Below, piece after piece: positions 8,815 through 17,532 of a stretch of 64,000 nt of DNA; the stretch's first letter is position 1, and the number at the start of each line of letters is the position of its first letter. Under the pieces are notes generated by a model. That model was not told the origin of the DNA. It made no database searches and worked only from the letters and a program-made list of their open reading frames with translations. Made by a program: the position numbers and the translations under genes. This DNA comes from Syntrophopropionicum propionicicum_A (GTDB lineage Bacteria > Bacillota > Desulfotomaculia > Desulfotomaculales > Pelotomaculaceae). Location of the stretch: positions 1-64,000 of the forward strand of contig NZ_JBMGJC010000010.1 in assembly GCF_048984525.1 (NCBI RefSeq). The letters are read 5' to 3'.

Positions 8815-8945
8815 TAATTTACTCTTCCCTCCTTTTGGCTGATTTCACAAAACATTTCTAATGATAGTATATATCCGGAGGGAAACAGTTATTCATTTTT
8901 TTCCAATCGTATTGAAAAAGTTTTCAGCTTTCTCTTTGTTTCTTA

Positions 8946-9932
8946 CTATTGCTCTTCTTTTCCTTGTTTTTCTTCGAGCTTATTCACTACTACAGCCTTG
9001 TCCTTTGCTTCCTGTATTTTTTGGTTAAATTTTTCCTGCTTGGCCTGGTCGGTAAGCTGTTCCATCAAGGCTTCCCTGACCTCTTCGAAAGGCTGCTGCT
9101 GGGCCGGAATTACTTTTTCAAGCCTTATTATATGGTAGCCGTAATCTGTTTTAACCGGTTCCGCGGTGTATTCCCCCTCTGAAAGGGCAGCCGCGGCTGT
9201 GTAGAATTCTGTCACTGTGCTGGACTCGGTGGCGGTATAAAGCCCACCCTCGGCCTTGGTGCTGGTGTCCTCAGATTTTTCCTTGGCCAGCTCGGCAAAA
9301 TCACTGCCCTCGTCTAACTGGGCAATAACGTCGTCGGCCAATTGCCTGGCCTCCTCGTCACTGTGCTGCGCGGGCAGGCCTTTCGTCCCGTCGTCCACGA
9401 AAAATAATATGTGCCTGACCTCAAGCTGTTCCGGCTGGCTGAACTGGTCTGTATTCTCATCATAATATTTTCTTAAATCCTCTTCTGTAGGAGCGGCGAC
9501 ATCTTTGGTGACCTCATCTTGTAAAAATAAAATGTAGGCCACCTCTTCTTCACTTAATTTTACCTGTTCCAAAAATTTTTTGAAATCGTCCTCCGACGGG
9601 AACTGCCCCTTCAGCGGCGCGAGTTTTTCCTGAATAGCCTGCGGCTCCAGTTTTCCCAGTTTTTTGGCTTCCTGCAGCATGATCTTCGTCTCTATCATCG
9701 ACTCCAAAGTATCTTTTTGCAGTGAGTCAACCAGGGCCTGTCCGTTGTCACCACTAAAATCCAAACCCTGTTGTTCATACATTTCTTTCAACTCGTTAAC
9801 CTGCAGGGTCAGCTCGTCCATGGTAATTTTCTCGCCGTTTACCGTAGCTGCAATATCCTTGCCGCAGCCGGCAAAAACGAGGGCGGCCAGGGCCAGCAAA
9901 ACGAGGGCTGCCAAGCATTTTTTAATTTTCAC
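8946..9932 (-). CDS. prsA: PrsA-type foldase lipoprotein (peptidyl-prolyl isomerase)
   Basis: 328 residues. The N-terminus is a lipoprotein signal ending LVFAGCG. A SurA/PrsA-like chaperone region follows, with a parvulin (PpiC) domain in the C-terminal half: LEVRHILFFVDDG, then KSEDTSTKAEGGLY and YGYHIIRLEKV. It should sit on the outer membrane face and help fold secreted proteins. The start chosen is GTG 9932, which has AAAGGAG at 7 nt; an in-frame ATG 11 codons upstream would place that site inside the gene. It lies just downstream of mfd, where some Firmicutes carry such a foldase; other PpiC lipoproteins look similar. Confidence 0.88.
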   Translation of the reverse strand: MKIKKCLAALVLLALAALVFAGCGKDIAATVNGEKITMDELTLQVNELKEMYEQQGLDFSGDNGQALVDSLQKDTLESMIETKIMLQEAKKLGKLEPQAIQEKLAPLKGQFPSEDDFKKFLEQVKLSEEEVAYILFLQDEVTKDVAAPTEEDLRKYYDENTDQFSQPEQLEVRHILFFVDDGTKGLPAQHSDEEARQLADDVIAQLDEGSDFAELAKEKSEDTSTKAEGGLYTATESSTVTEFYTAAAALSEGEYTAEPVKTDYGYHIIRLEKVIPAQQQPFEEVREALMEQLTDQAKQEKFNQKIQEAKDKAVVVNKLEEKQGKEEQ

Positions 9933-9964
9933 AAATTCATCTCCTTTAAATAAACATAGAACCA

Positions 9965-12900
9965 TTATAAATTAACTTGGCTGCCTGTGGCAACCTCCCG
10001 GTTTTTGTCAGCACTGCCTGAAGCGGCTGCGCCCCCGGTATCGCCCAGTTTGACCAGAAAACTTTCTAATTGGCTGAGCAGGAACTTGCTGTCGCCGCGG
10101 TCTCCGGCAAAACGAAATTTGATTTCAAATTCATCCCCGGCATTTATAAATTTTACTTTGTTCTGATAATGTCTACCTACTGCTACCAGAGCCTCCCCGG
10201 TGAGGGGATGCCCCGCGCCGAAAAGCAGGCGGAACTGCCCCGGCAGCAGGCTTATTGTCTTTATCCCCAGGCTTGAGGCCAGTATTCTCACCCCGGCCAC
10301 CGCCAGTAAATTCAACACCGGTTCGGGCGGGTCCCCGAAGCGGTCAACCAGTTCATCTCCCAGTTCCGGCAGGTCCGCAGGCGAAGTAAGGCCTGCCAGG
10401 CGTTTATATATCTCAACTTTCTGGTTGGTGTCGGAAATATACTTACCCGGAATATAAGCTTCCACCGGAAGCTCGATAGTGGTTTCCACAACTTTTGGAG
10501 GATCTTCTCCTTTTGCCTCCCGGACAGCCTCTTCCAGCATCCGGCTGTACAGGTCAAAACCGACAGCCGCGATGTGGCCGTGCTGTTCAGCGCCAAGGAT
10601 GTTCCCGGCGCCGCGGATTTCCAGGTCGCGCATGGCTATCTTAAAACCGGAACCCAGCTCGGTAAACTCCCGGATCGCCGACAGCCTTTTTTCAGCGGAC
10701 TCGCCCAGTATCCTGTCCTTGCGGAATGTGAAGTAGGCGTGGGCCAGGCGGTTGGAGCGGCCGACCCTGCCCCTGAGCTGGTAAAGCTGCGCCAGCCCCA
10801 TCATGCCTGATTCTTTTACAATCAGAGTATTGACGTTGGGCAGGTCCAGCCCGTTTTCAATGATAGTGGTGCAGACCAGCACGTCGTACTCCCTGTTCAT
10901 AAAGTCGAGCATTGCCTGTTCAAGTTCTTCTTCTTTCATCTGGCCGTGGGCCATGACGATCCTGGCCTCGGGAACCAGGTCCTGCAGCCAGGCGGCCACC
11001 CGGTCCAGCTCAGCCACCCTGTTGTAGACAAAAAACACCTGGCCCTGCCGGCTCATTTCCCGGTGGATGGCCTCCCGGATTAAGACCGGGTCCTCTTCCA
11101 GGACAAAGGTCTGTACCGGGTAGCGGTCTTCCGGCGGCGTTTCGAGGATGCTGGTATCCCTGATGCCCACCAGCGACATGTGCAGCGTGCGGGGGATCGG
11201 AGTGGCGGAAAGGGTAAGGACGTCCACTCCTTTGCGCAGCATTTTCAGCTGCTCCTTGTGAGCTACGCCGAAGCGCTGCTCTTCATCGATAATTAAAAGG
11301 CCCAGCTCTTTAAAACGCACGTCGTCCTGGAGCAGGCGGTGGGTCCCTATTACCACGTCGACGGTTCCCCTGGCCAGTCCCTGCAGCACCCGCCGCTGCT
11401 CACGGGGAGTGCGGAAACGGCTTAACACCTCGACCTTAACCGGAAAACTGGCCATTCTATCCAGGGACGTGGTGTAATGCTGCTGCGCCAGGATGGTTGT
11501 GGGGGCCAGCATAGCCACCTGCTTTCCGTCATTAACCGCCTTGAAGGCCGCCCGCAGCGCCACCTCGGTTTTCCCATACCCGACGTCGCCGCAGAGCAGG
11601 CGGTCCATAGGCTTTGCCCGCTCCATATCGGATTTGATTTCTTCTATGGCGCGCAGCTGGTCCGGGGTTTCCTCAAAGGGAAAAGCCTCCTCGAACTGCT
11701 TCTGCCAGACCGTGTCTTTGCCGAATGAATACCCGATCAAGGTCTCCCGGGCGGCATACAGGGCCAGCAGTTCATTGGCCATTTCCCGGACAGCGTCTTT
11801 AACCTTCCCCTTGGCCCTGGCCCACTCAGCGCCGCCCAACCGGGACAGCCTGGGCGGCTCACCTTCGCCGCCCAGGTATTTCTGGATTAAGCCGACCTGG
11901 TCGACCGGCACGTACAGTTTATCTTCCCCGCTGTACTTTAAGAGAAGGTATTCCTTTTGGATGCCTTCGATGGTCAGGGGCACCACGCCAAGGTAGCGCC
12001 CGATCCCGTGGTTTACATGGACGACATAGTCGCCGACTTTTATATCGACGAAGGGGGCCAGGCGGTCGGTGCGCTTCCATTCCTTCCGGGCCTTCCTGCG
12101 CTGGCCGTAAATATCGTTTTCCGTCACTACGACAAGCCTGCAGCCGGGCAACTCGAACCCTCCCGCCAGGCTGCCAGGCGCTATCACCACGTTCCCGCTT
12201 CTCACGTGCCCTTCCAGGGAAGCCGTATAAAACGCGTCTATTTTATTGTCCCTCAGCGCTGAAATAAGCTGCTGCGGCCGCTGGCCGCCCGATATCAAAA
12301 GGACGACGGCGTATCCCGCCCTGCGCCAGCGGAGGATTTCCTCCGACAGCATCTCAATATTACCCAGGAAATTCTGCATTGCTTTACCTGGGAAATTAAC
12401 AATATTCCGGGGCTTGATAAATCCCGGCTGGCGGGGAAGCAGCGAGGAGTAAACAGCCCGCCGGCCCTCCAGGGACTTGCTTACATGGTCCCACCCGGCA
12501 TAATCAAGGAACTGGGAGGGGAGTATTCTCCCCTGCCCCAGCAGGTCTTTGTAAGTTTCGGCCCGTTCCCTCCGCACGGCGCCGATCAAGTCCATGACCC
12601 TGGCAGGTTCGCTTATAAACACCGGGGAATGCTCCGGCAAATAGTCTATTACGGTTACTATTTCATTGTAAAAGTAAGGGAGGTAATGTTCTATACCGTT
12701 GAAATATCCATCAAAGCCTTCTGCTGCCTCGTGGAATATTTCACTGAGCTGCCTTTCCGGCCTGGGATCGCCCAGCTTTCTAAGTTTAGCGGCCTGTTGA
12801 TCATATTCTTTTCTAAGAGCCCGACGCGCGCCTTCCCGGAGGGGATCCTTCACCACCAGCTCTCTGGCCGGGAATAGTGTGAGCTCCCGCATGTTTTCTT

Positions 12901-13546
12901 CTGATCTTTGAGTAGTCGCGCTGAAACGCCGGATAGAATCCACCTCGTCGTCAAAAAACTCCAGGCGGACAGGGCGGTGGGCGGTCATGGGGTAAATGTC
13001 CAGAATGCCGCCGCGCAGGCCAAACTGGCCCCGCTCCTCGACCAGTTCAACCCTCTCGTACCCCATTATGTGCAGGCTGCGCAGCAGTTCCGGCAGTTCA
13101 ACCCGGTCGCCGGTGGCCAGCTTTAAAACCGCCGCGCTGAAATCCCCCGGCGGGATCAGCCGCCGTAAAAGCGCCTCCGCCGGCGCTATGATCACTGTCC
13201 GCTCCCCCCTGGCCAAACTTTCCAGCACCTGCAGCCTCTGGGCGGCGACCTCTTTACTGTGGGCGAGGACATGGTAGGGAGGAAGCTGCCAGACCGGGAA
13301 AATACGTACGGCCAGGCCGGGCAGATATACTGCCAGCTCATCGGCCAGGACGTTTGCCTCCCTCTCACCAGGCGTAATTATTAAAACCGGGCCGGGGGCG
13401 GCCGCTTCGGCCAGGCCGGCAAAAAGGTAGCTCAGCTGGGAGCCGGAAAGGCCGTAAACCAGCTGCTGTTTAAAATTTTTAGCCAGTCCCTGCTCTAAAC
13501 TGATGTATTCCTGCGCAAGGCTGAGCGGCTTTAATATACCGCGCAT
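9965..13546 (-). CDS. mfd: Transcription-repair coupling factor Mfd
   Basis: 1,193 residues, full length. Domains in order: UvrB-like N-terminal region (about 1-330), CarD-like RNA polymerase interaction domain (VDIKVGDYVVHVNHGIGRYL, 20 residues, near 500), RecG-type translocase with Walker A GDVGYGKTE and Walker B IIDEEQRFG, the helicase motifs through about 980, and a C-terminal TRCF domain that masks the UvrB region. Mfd removes RNA polymerase stalled at lesions and recruits UvrA. Gene order pth-fin-mfd-spoVT matches Bacillus. ATG 13546 follows GGAGG. Confidence 0.98.
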   Translation of the reverse strand: MRGILKPLSLAQEYISLEQGLAKNFKQQLVYGLSGSQLSYLFAGLAEAAAPGPVLIITPGEREANVLADELAVYLPGLAVRIFPVWQLPPYHVLAHSKEVAAQRLQVLESLARGERTVIIAPAEALLRRLIPPGDFSAAVLKLATGDRVELPELLRSLHIMGYERVELVEERGQFGLRGGILDIYPMTAHRPVRLEFFDDEVDSIRRFSATTQRSEENMRELTLFPARELVVKDPLREGARRALRKEYDQQAAKLRKLGDPRPERQLSEIFHEAAEGFDGYFNGIEHYLPYFYNEIVTVIDYLPEHSPVFISEPARVMDLIGAVRRERAETYKDLLGQGRILPSQFLDYAGWDHVSKSLEGRRAVYSSLLPRQPGFIKPRNIVNFPGKAMQNFLGNIEMLSEEILRWRRAGYAVVLLISGGQRPQQLISALRDNKIDAFYTASLEGHVRSGNVVIAPGSLAGGFELPGCRLVVVTENDIYGQRRKARKEWKRTDRLAPFVDIKVGDYVVHVNHGIGRYLGVVPLTIEGIQKEYLLLKYSGEDKLYVPVDQVGLIQKYLGGEGEPPRLSRLGGAEWARAKGKVKDAVREMANELLALYAARETLIGYSFGKDTVWQKQFEEAFPFEETPDQLRAIEEIKSDMERAKPMDRLLCGDVGYGKTEVALRAAFKAVNDGKQVAMLAPTTILAQQHYTTSLDRMASFPVKVEVLSRFRTPREQRRVLQGLARGTVDVVIGTHRLLQDDVRFKELGLLIIDEEQRFGVAHKEQLKMLRKGVDVLTLSATPIPRTLHMSLVGIRDTSILETPPEDRYPVQTFVLEEDPVLIREAIHREMSRQGQVFFVYNRVAELDRVAAWLQDLVPEARIVMAHGQMKEEELEQAMLDFMNREYDVLVCTTIIENGLDLPNVNTLIVKESGMMGLAQLYQLRGRVGRSNRLAHAYFTFRKDRILGESAEKRLSAIREFTELGSGFKIAMRDLEIRGAGNILGAEQHGHIAAVGFDLYSRMLEEAVREAKGEDPPKVVETTIELPVEAYIPGKYISDTNQKVEIYKRLAGLTSPADLPELGDELVDRFGDPPEPVLNLLAVAGVRILASSLGIKTISLLPGQFRLLFGAGHPLTGEALVAVGRHYQNKVKFINAGDEFEIKFRFAGDRGDSKFLLSQLESFLVKLGDTGGAAASGSADKNREVATGSQVNL

Positions 13547-13577
13547 ATGGCAACCTCCGGGGAAGTTTTCTCCATCA

Positions 13578-13612
13578 CAAAAAGAGCTTTAACAGCACAA
13601 GGCTAAAGCTCA
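13578..13612 (-). terminator. Terminator between fin and mfd
   Basis: Stem GAGCTTTA/TAAAGCTC followed by TTTTTGTG on the minus strand, after the fin stop, indicating that mfd has its own promoter or depends on read-through. Confidence 0.8.
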
Positions 13613-13637
13613 GTATTTTTTACACTCTTATGTTATG

Positions 13638-13871
13638 TCAATGCAGCGCCGGCCCGTTGAAAAAGCTAATATCCGAGCCGCCGTACATCATTTCCCGGCA
13701 GTCATCGCAAAGGGTCGTCAGCACAATGCTTTTCGCGCTGCCGTCCATACTAATTATATCCATCGCCCCTGCTTCAGTCAATCTGGCAGACATGCCGTCA
13801 GGAAGCCGCTCCGGAAGTTCTAAACTATCAACTACTTCGTCACAGCACTCGCATATATAAAGCAGTTTCAA
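13638..13871 (-). CDS. fin: Anti-sigma-F factor Fin (YabK)
   Basis: 77 residues with paired cysteines C7-x-C9-C10 near the N-terminus and LCDDC (C55, C58) near the C-terminus, consistent with a small zinc-ribbon protein. Size, cysteine pattern, and position exactly between pth and mfd match Fin, which binds RNA polymerase/sigma-F and helps switch the forespore from sigma-F to sigma-G. The start is TTG 13871, preceded by GGGAGG at 7 nt. I rely on synteny plus the cysteine motif; overall sequence is short and divergent. Confidence 0.85.
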   Translation of the reverse strand: MKLLYICECCDEVVDSLELPERLPDGMSARLTEAGAMDIISMDGSAKSIVLTTLCDDCREMMYGGSDISFFNGPALH

Positions 13872-13897
13872 AGTCCGGCCTCCCGTTTTATGGATAA

Positions 13898-13918
13898 AAA
13901 GCGCCTTTTAGCAAGGCC
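13898..13918 (-). terminator. Short hairpin after pth
   Basis: GCCTT/AAGGC stem with GCTTTTTATCC following on the minus strand, directly at the pth stop codon; a modest intrinsic terminator. Confidence 0.5.
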
Positions 13919-14484
13919 TATTTTCTATTATACTCATTCATGGCCTTTTCTAACCCTTCACTGACAATACAGTGTATTGCTTCAGCCGCCGTATCCGCTG
14001 ATTCCTCAAATGTTTTGGCGTCTTCACCGGTCAGGCGGCTCAAAACAAAATCAGCGCCGTCAAAGCCAGGGACCTCCGGCTTGCCCACCCCGATCCTGAG
14101 CCTGGGAAAGCCCTCAGTCCCCAGGGCCCTGATAATAGAATCCATCCCCTTGTGCCCGCCGGAGCCGCCTTCCGCCCGGATCCGCAGTTTACCGGGGGGC
14201 AGGTCCATATCGTCATAAACGACCAGCAGGTCCGCGGGCCCAAGCTTGTGCCAGCGCAGGAGCGCCGCGACAGCTTCCCCGGAGAGGTTCATATATGTCT
14301 GGGGCTTTGCCAGGAGCACTTTTTCCGAGCTTATTTGCCCCTGACCAAACAGTGCTTTGAACTTTTTTTTCTCCACTGCCAATCCCAGCCTGCGGGCCAG
14401 GCGGTCAATGACCATAAAGCCGATGTTGTGCCTGGTAGCGGCGTATTCCCTGCCCGGGTTGCCCAGGCCTGCAATCAGTTTCAT
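13918..14484 (-). CDS. pth: Peptidyl-tRNA hydrolase
   Basis: 188 residues, typical for bacterial Pth (SpoVC). The active-site region is visible: GLGNPGREYAATRHNIGF with N9 and catalytic H19, plus KPQTYMNLSGEAV and DDMDLPPGKLRIR with the conserved Asp. It frees tRNAs from peptidyl-tRNAs that drop off ribosomes and is normally essential. It lies between rplY/ctc and fin as in Bacillus, but is separated from rplY by a 329-bp spacer filled with repeats. Confidence 0.97.
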   Translation of the reverse strand: MKLIAGLGNPGREYAATRHNIGFMVIDRLARRLGLAVEKKKFKALFGQGQISSEKVLLAKPQTYMNLSGEAVAALLRWHKLGPADLLVVYDDMDLPPGKLRIRAEGGSGGHKGMDSIIRALGTEGFPRLRIGVGKPEVPGFDGADFVLSRLTGEDAKTFEESADTAAEAIHCIVSEGLEKAMNEYNRK

Positions 14485-14551
14485 GAAATGGCACCTCCCG
14501 GTACGTTCCCCACCTATTTTACCCCAGTGCGGCAGCGGATGGAAGGGCCAT

Positions 14552-14586
14552 TTTGGACGTGGGACGTGAGACGTGAGATATGAGAC
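14552..14586. repeat. GACGTGAGA-type run
   Basis: Three near-identical copies of the GACGTGAGA-like unit in tandem upstream of pth; same family as 17.25, 21.92, 33.8, 42.78 and 56.65 kb. Confidence 0.65.
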
Positions 14587-14599
14587 AATTAATATAATT

Positions 14600-14797
14600 C
14601 CACAGGATTAACAGGATTTATAAGATTAACAAGATTTTTAAAATATTTAAGTTAAAGAAAATATATTTGTTGACACTCTGTAAATTCTGCCCTGTCTTTT
14701 ACTTTATGAAATATTATTTTAAATCCTGTAAATCCTGATAATCTTGAAAATCATGTGATAATTGTTTTAAATTTAATCCTGTAATCCTGTCAAATTG
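14600..14797. repeat. Full 9-bp-period repeat element with inverted ends
   Basis: Left end CACAGGATTAACAGGATT followed by two more 9-mers, right end arrays AATCCTGTAAATCCTGAT and TTAATCCTGTAATCCTGT in the opposite orientation, with an AT-rich core of about 75 bp. It fills the pth-rplY spacer (14485-14813) together with the run at 14552; no gene is visible in that spacer. Two more full copies lie at 44.77 and 55.33 kb. Confidence 0.75.
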
Positions 14798-14813
14798 TTT
14801 ACCTTTATTTCGT

Positions 14814-15452
14814 CTATTCCGCGGGTTCGCCCGTATCCGCGGCAGCCTCCGCCTTCTCCTCTTTGGCGGCGTCGGCCGCTTCGGGCTCGGCCCTGTCGGC
14901 GGCTGTCACAGAAACTATCGGCGCGTGCTGGTCCTCCAATATTTTTATTTCAGGCGGCAGGACCAGGTCGGATACTGTAACGACATCGCCGATATCCAGA
15001 CTGGAAACGTCTATTTCTATGAACTCCGGAATTTGAGTGGCGAGGCATTCCACCTCGATCCGCCGCATCAGGGTCGTCAAGATACCGCCGGCGGCAGCGC
15101 CGGGCGCGGTCCCGGCCAGGTGCACAGGGACGGTGGCATGCACCTTGTCCTTAAGTGAAATCTGGTGAAAGTCCGCGTGGATCAGGTCACGGCGCACCGG
15201 TTCATATTGGACCGCTTTGACCAGTACCTTGTACTTCTTTGTCTTGCCGTTTTCTTTGATTTTCATGTTTATCAGCGCGTTGGAACCTGCTTCCTCCAGG
15301 ATTTTCTTCAGCATCCTGGCGTCAACCGCAATTGAAATACTGCCGGCGTTTTTTCCATAAACAACAGCCGGGATCATCCCGTTCTCTCTTAATTTATGTT
15401 TGCTGGCGCTGCTTCTGTCCATCCTTACCCTGCCGTCTAATTCAGCTTCCAT
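14814..15452 (-). CDS. rplY: 50S ribosomal protein L25/general stress protein Ctc
   Basis: 212 residues: an N-terminal L25 5S-rRNA-binding domain (about 1-95, RVRMDRSSASKHKLRENG and IPAVVYGKN) plus the C-terminal TL5/CTC beta domain (about 100-190), ending in an acidic Ala/Glu tail. This is the long CTC form of L25. It lies between prs and pth as in Bacillus, though here prs is separated by two plus-strand genes. The gene is divergent from the PRC-barrel gene at 15565. Confidence 0.95.
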   Translation of the reverse strand: MEAELDGRVRMDRSSASKHKLRENGMIPAVVYGKNAGSISIAVDARMLKKILEEAGSNALINMKIKENGKTKKYKVLVKAVQYEPVRRDLIHADFHQISLKDKVHATVPVHLAGTAPGAAAGGILTTLMRRIEVECLATQIPEFIEIDVSSLDIGDVVTVSDLVLPPEIKILEDQHAPIVSVTAADRAEPEAADAAKEEKAEAAADTGEPAE

Positions 15453-15564
15453 CTTTTTATAAGGCCCCCTTTTGCTGTTTATTATTCCCTTTATTTGTCA
15501 TAAACATTCCGCTCCGGGAATATGAATTAGCTAAGATACTTTTGGATTTAAGGGGGGCAAGAAG

Positions 15565-16356
15565 ATGCGGAAAAGCAAACGGTTTGCTTCCATGCCTGTG
15601 TTCAGCCTGGAGGAAGGCCTGCAGATCGGCAGTGTTAAGGAACTTGTAGTGGATCCCGCCGGTAAAAGAATTGCCGCGCTGGTAATTGAACAAAAAGGCT
15701 GGTTTAAGGAACAAAGATTCATCCCTTATCATAAAGTCCACAGTGTGGGTGATGACGCCATCACTATCGAAAAGACCAGCGGAGTGCAAAAAGCCGCCGG
15801 CCTTCCCGATATAGTCAAACTTTTAAAAGACAAAGTTAAGATCATCGGGGCCAAAATAGTGGCTGAAAACGGAAATGTGCTGGGTTTCATAGACGAATAT
15901 TACGTTGAGGTGGACACCGGAAATATTACCGGGCTTGAATTTTCGGGCAGCATCATTAACAACGTGATTAAAGGCCGCGCCTTTCTTGACATATCCTACG
16001 TGAGGACCGTGGGCAAAGAAGTGATCGTGGTTATCAACGAAGCCGTCGATAATGTTTTTAAACTTGACGGCGGGCTGCAGGAAACTATTAAAAATGTGCG
16101 GGAGACCACCGGCCACATATGGGAAAGCACCAGGCAAAAAACCAGGGAATTTGGCAGCAGTGTTAATAAATCAATTGAAAAAGTAAAAAAAGAAATTAAA
16201 AAAATCGAAGAAGATGAAAAAGATCTCTTTGCAGAAAAAGATGAAGAAAGCAGCAAAGACACAACAAACGGCAAGCCCGAAGAATACCCCGGCGATGCCC
16301 GCGGGGATACCAAAGAGGCGGGCCAGTTAAAACCTCCCGCACCACCTTTGAGTTAG
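15565..16356 (+). CDS. PRC-barrel domain protein with charged coiled-coil tail
   Basis: 263 residues. Two PRC-barrel modules are visible: about 5-75 (FSLEEGLQIGSVKELVVDPA) and about 90-160 (KIIGAKIVAENGNVLGFIDE), each 20 residues shown. PRC barrels occur in photosynthetic reaction-centre H subunits, RimM and many small sporulation or stress proteins. Residues about 170-263 are highly charged (KEIKKIEEDEKDLF) and probably helical, then disordered. There is no signal peptide. An AAGGGGGGCAAGAAG stretch serves the ATG. The function is unknown; an envelope or scaffold role is only a guess. Confidence 0.8.
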   Translation: MRKSKRFASMPVFSLEEGLQIGSVKELVVDPAGKRIAALVIEQKGWFKEQRFIPYHKVHSVGDDAITIEKTSGVQKAAGLPDIVKLLKDKVKIIGAKIVAENGNVLGFIDEYYVEVDTGNITGLEFSGSIINNVIKGRAFLDISYVRTVGKEVIVVINEAVDNVFKLDGGLQETIKNVRETTGHIWESTRQKTREFGSSVNKSIEKVKKEIKKIEEDEKDLFAEKDEESSKDTTNGKPEEYPGDARGDTKEAGQLKPPAPPLS

Positions 16357-16407
16357 CACAATAATTGACTTAAATCATATTATTATGAAATACTGATTAC
16401 ATCCGCG

Positions 16408-16444
16408 AGCGCCTGAAAGGACTGCCTTTTCAGGCTTTTTTTAT
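16408..16444 (+). terminator. Terminator of PRC-barrel gene
   Basis: GCCTGAAA/TTTTCAGGC stem followed by TTTTTTTATTTATT on the plus strand, about 50 nt after the stop. Confidence 0.85.
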
Positions 16445-16563
16445 TTATTAAACATATGCCTTTAAACCATGCGGCAGGAATTAATTATGAATAATTTGTA
16501 CATAATTTAGTTAGGGAATGATGCAACTTAAAAATTTTGCACGCCCTTATCCAGAAAGGAGTA

Positions 16564-17250
16564 ATGATTAAATGTGTTAATAAAGTGCTCACCAGAATAT
16601 TTGCGATAGCACTGGCTGCCGCCTGCGCATTAGCGCCGGTTGCCGCATGCGCGCAGATTTCCGGCGGCCTGTTAATAGGCTCCGGCGCTTCTGATGTTTT
16701 GACCTACACAGTGCAAAAAGGCGATACTTTATATGATATCGCCATAACGCACCGGGTAAAGCTGCCTGAGCTGATGAGGGTCAATAACCTGACCGGCAGC
16801 CTGATCAGGCCGGGTGACGTGCTTACCCTGCCCCAACAGGAGGCCTTATTAACAGGCGGCAGCCTGCGGGGCGGCATATCGCAGGAGGAAGTAATGCTCC
16901 TGGCCAGGCTGATTTACGCGGAAGCCCGCGGCGAAAGCTTTTTGGGCCAGGTCGCGGTCGGCGCCGTCACATTGAACAGGCTGGCCAGCCCGCACTTCCC
17001 CAAGACGCTGACAAAGGTGATTTTCGAGAAAAACAACAGGGTCTACCAGTTTTCGCCGGTAGCCGACGGTTCTATCAACATGGAGCCGGACGAACAGGCC
17101 GTGCAGGCCGCCCTGCGGGCGCTTGCGGGCGATGATCCCACCGGCGGGGCATTGTTTTTCTACAATCCCGACATCGCCGGGGACCAGTGGATCAAGACCC
17201 TCCCGGTGGTAAACAGGATCGGTAACCACGTCTTCGCCACCAGCGCGTAA
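16564..17250 (+). CDS. LysM plus SleB-type cell wall hydrolase
   Basis: About 228 residues. An N-terminal signal peptide (hydrophobic run LTRIFAIALAAACALAP, then Ala-rich cleavage region) precedes one LysM domain (YTVQKGDTLYDIAITH to IRPGDVLTLP). A hydrolase_2/SleB domain follows (LARLIYAEARGES with the likely catalytic Glu, and YQFSPVADGSI). SleB-family enzymes are spore cortex or cell-wall lytic transglycosylases. ATG 16564 has AAAGGAG very close (2-3 nt), so TTG 16537 cannot be excluded as the start. The gene converges on prs across a bidirectional terminator. Confidence 0.88.
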   Translation: MIKCVNKVLTRIFAIALAAACALAPVAACAQISGGLLIGSGASDVLTYTVQKGDTLYDIAITHRVKLPELMRVNNLTGSLIRPGDVLTLPQQEALLTGGSLRGGISQEEVMLLARLIYAEARGESFLGQVAVGAVTLNRLASPHFPKTLTKVIFEKNNRVYQFSPVADGSINMEPDEQAVQAALRALAGDDPTGGALFFYNPDIAGDQWIKTLPVVNRIGNHVFATSA

Positions 17251-17251
17251 A

Positions 17252-17416
17252 TGTGGGACGTGGGACGTGAGAAGTGTGAATTGTAGGTGCGGCTTCAGCC
17301 GCACATTATTGGCGGGTTAAAACCCGCCCTACAAGGCTTAGCAAACATACTATGACAGAGGAATGGGGACACCCCTTTCTCACAGGCATTCCTGCACGCG
17401 AGGAATGTCCCCAATT
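17252..17416. repeat. Composite hairpin repeat element
   Basis: Ordered modules: a GACGTGAGA run, the palindrome TGCGGCTTCAGCCGCA, the palindrome GGCGGGTTAAAACCCGCC, then a block starting GGGGACACCCCTTTCTCACA and ending in a matching GGAATGTCCCC. The same modules occur inverted at 21.81-21.96 kb and in partial form at 23.2-23.4 and 56.6-56.8 kb. Confidence 0.8.
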
Positions 17417-17418
17417 TA

Positions 17419-17456
17419 AAAATCTAACGGGCACAATTTTGTGCCCGTTAGATTTT
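17419..17456. terminator. Bidirectional terminator, perfect 18-bp palindrome
   Basis: Positions 17419-17436 and 17439-17456 are exact reverse complements (AAAATCTAACGGGCACAA arm) with a 2-nt loop. A-rich and T-rich stem ends make it usable from both strands, between the convergent SleB-like gene and prs. Confidence 0.85.
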
Positions 17457-17478
17457 ACGCAGAGTCTTTCCATGGTTT

Positions 17479-17526
17479 TAAATCCTGTAAATCCTGATAA
17501 TCCTGTAAATCATGTGAAAATTGTTT
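17479..17526. repeat. 9-bp-period repeat, half copy
   Basis: Four units of the type AATCCTGTA/AATCCTGAT/AATCCTGTA/AATCATGTG end 6 nt before the prs stop codon on its 3' side. Confidence 0.75.
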
Positions 17527-17532
17527 TAAGAC

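Noticed and set aside
14600..14797. Short regular repeats that could look like a CRISPR array
   Set aside because: The period is 9 bp with no unique spacers, arrays are short and inverted to each other, and no cas genes are present.
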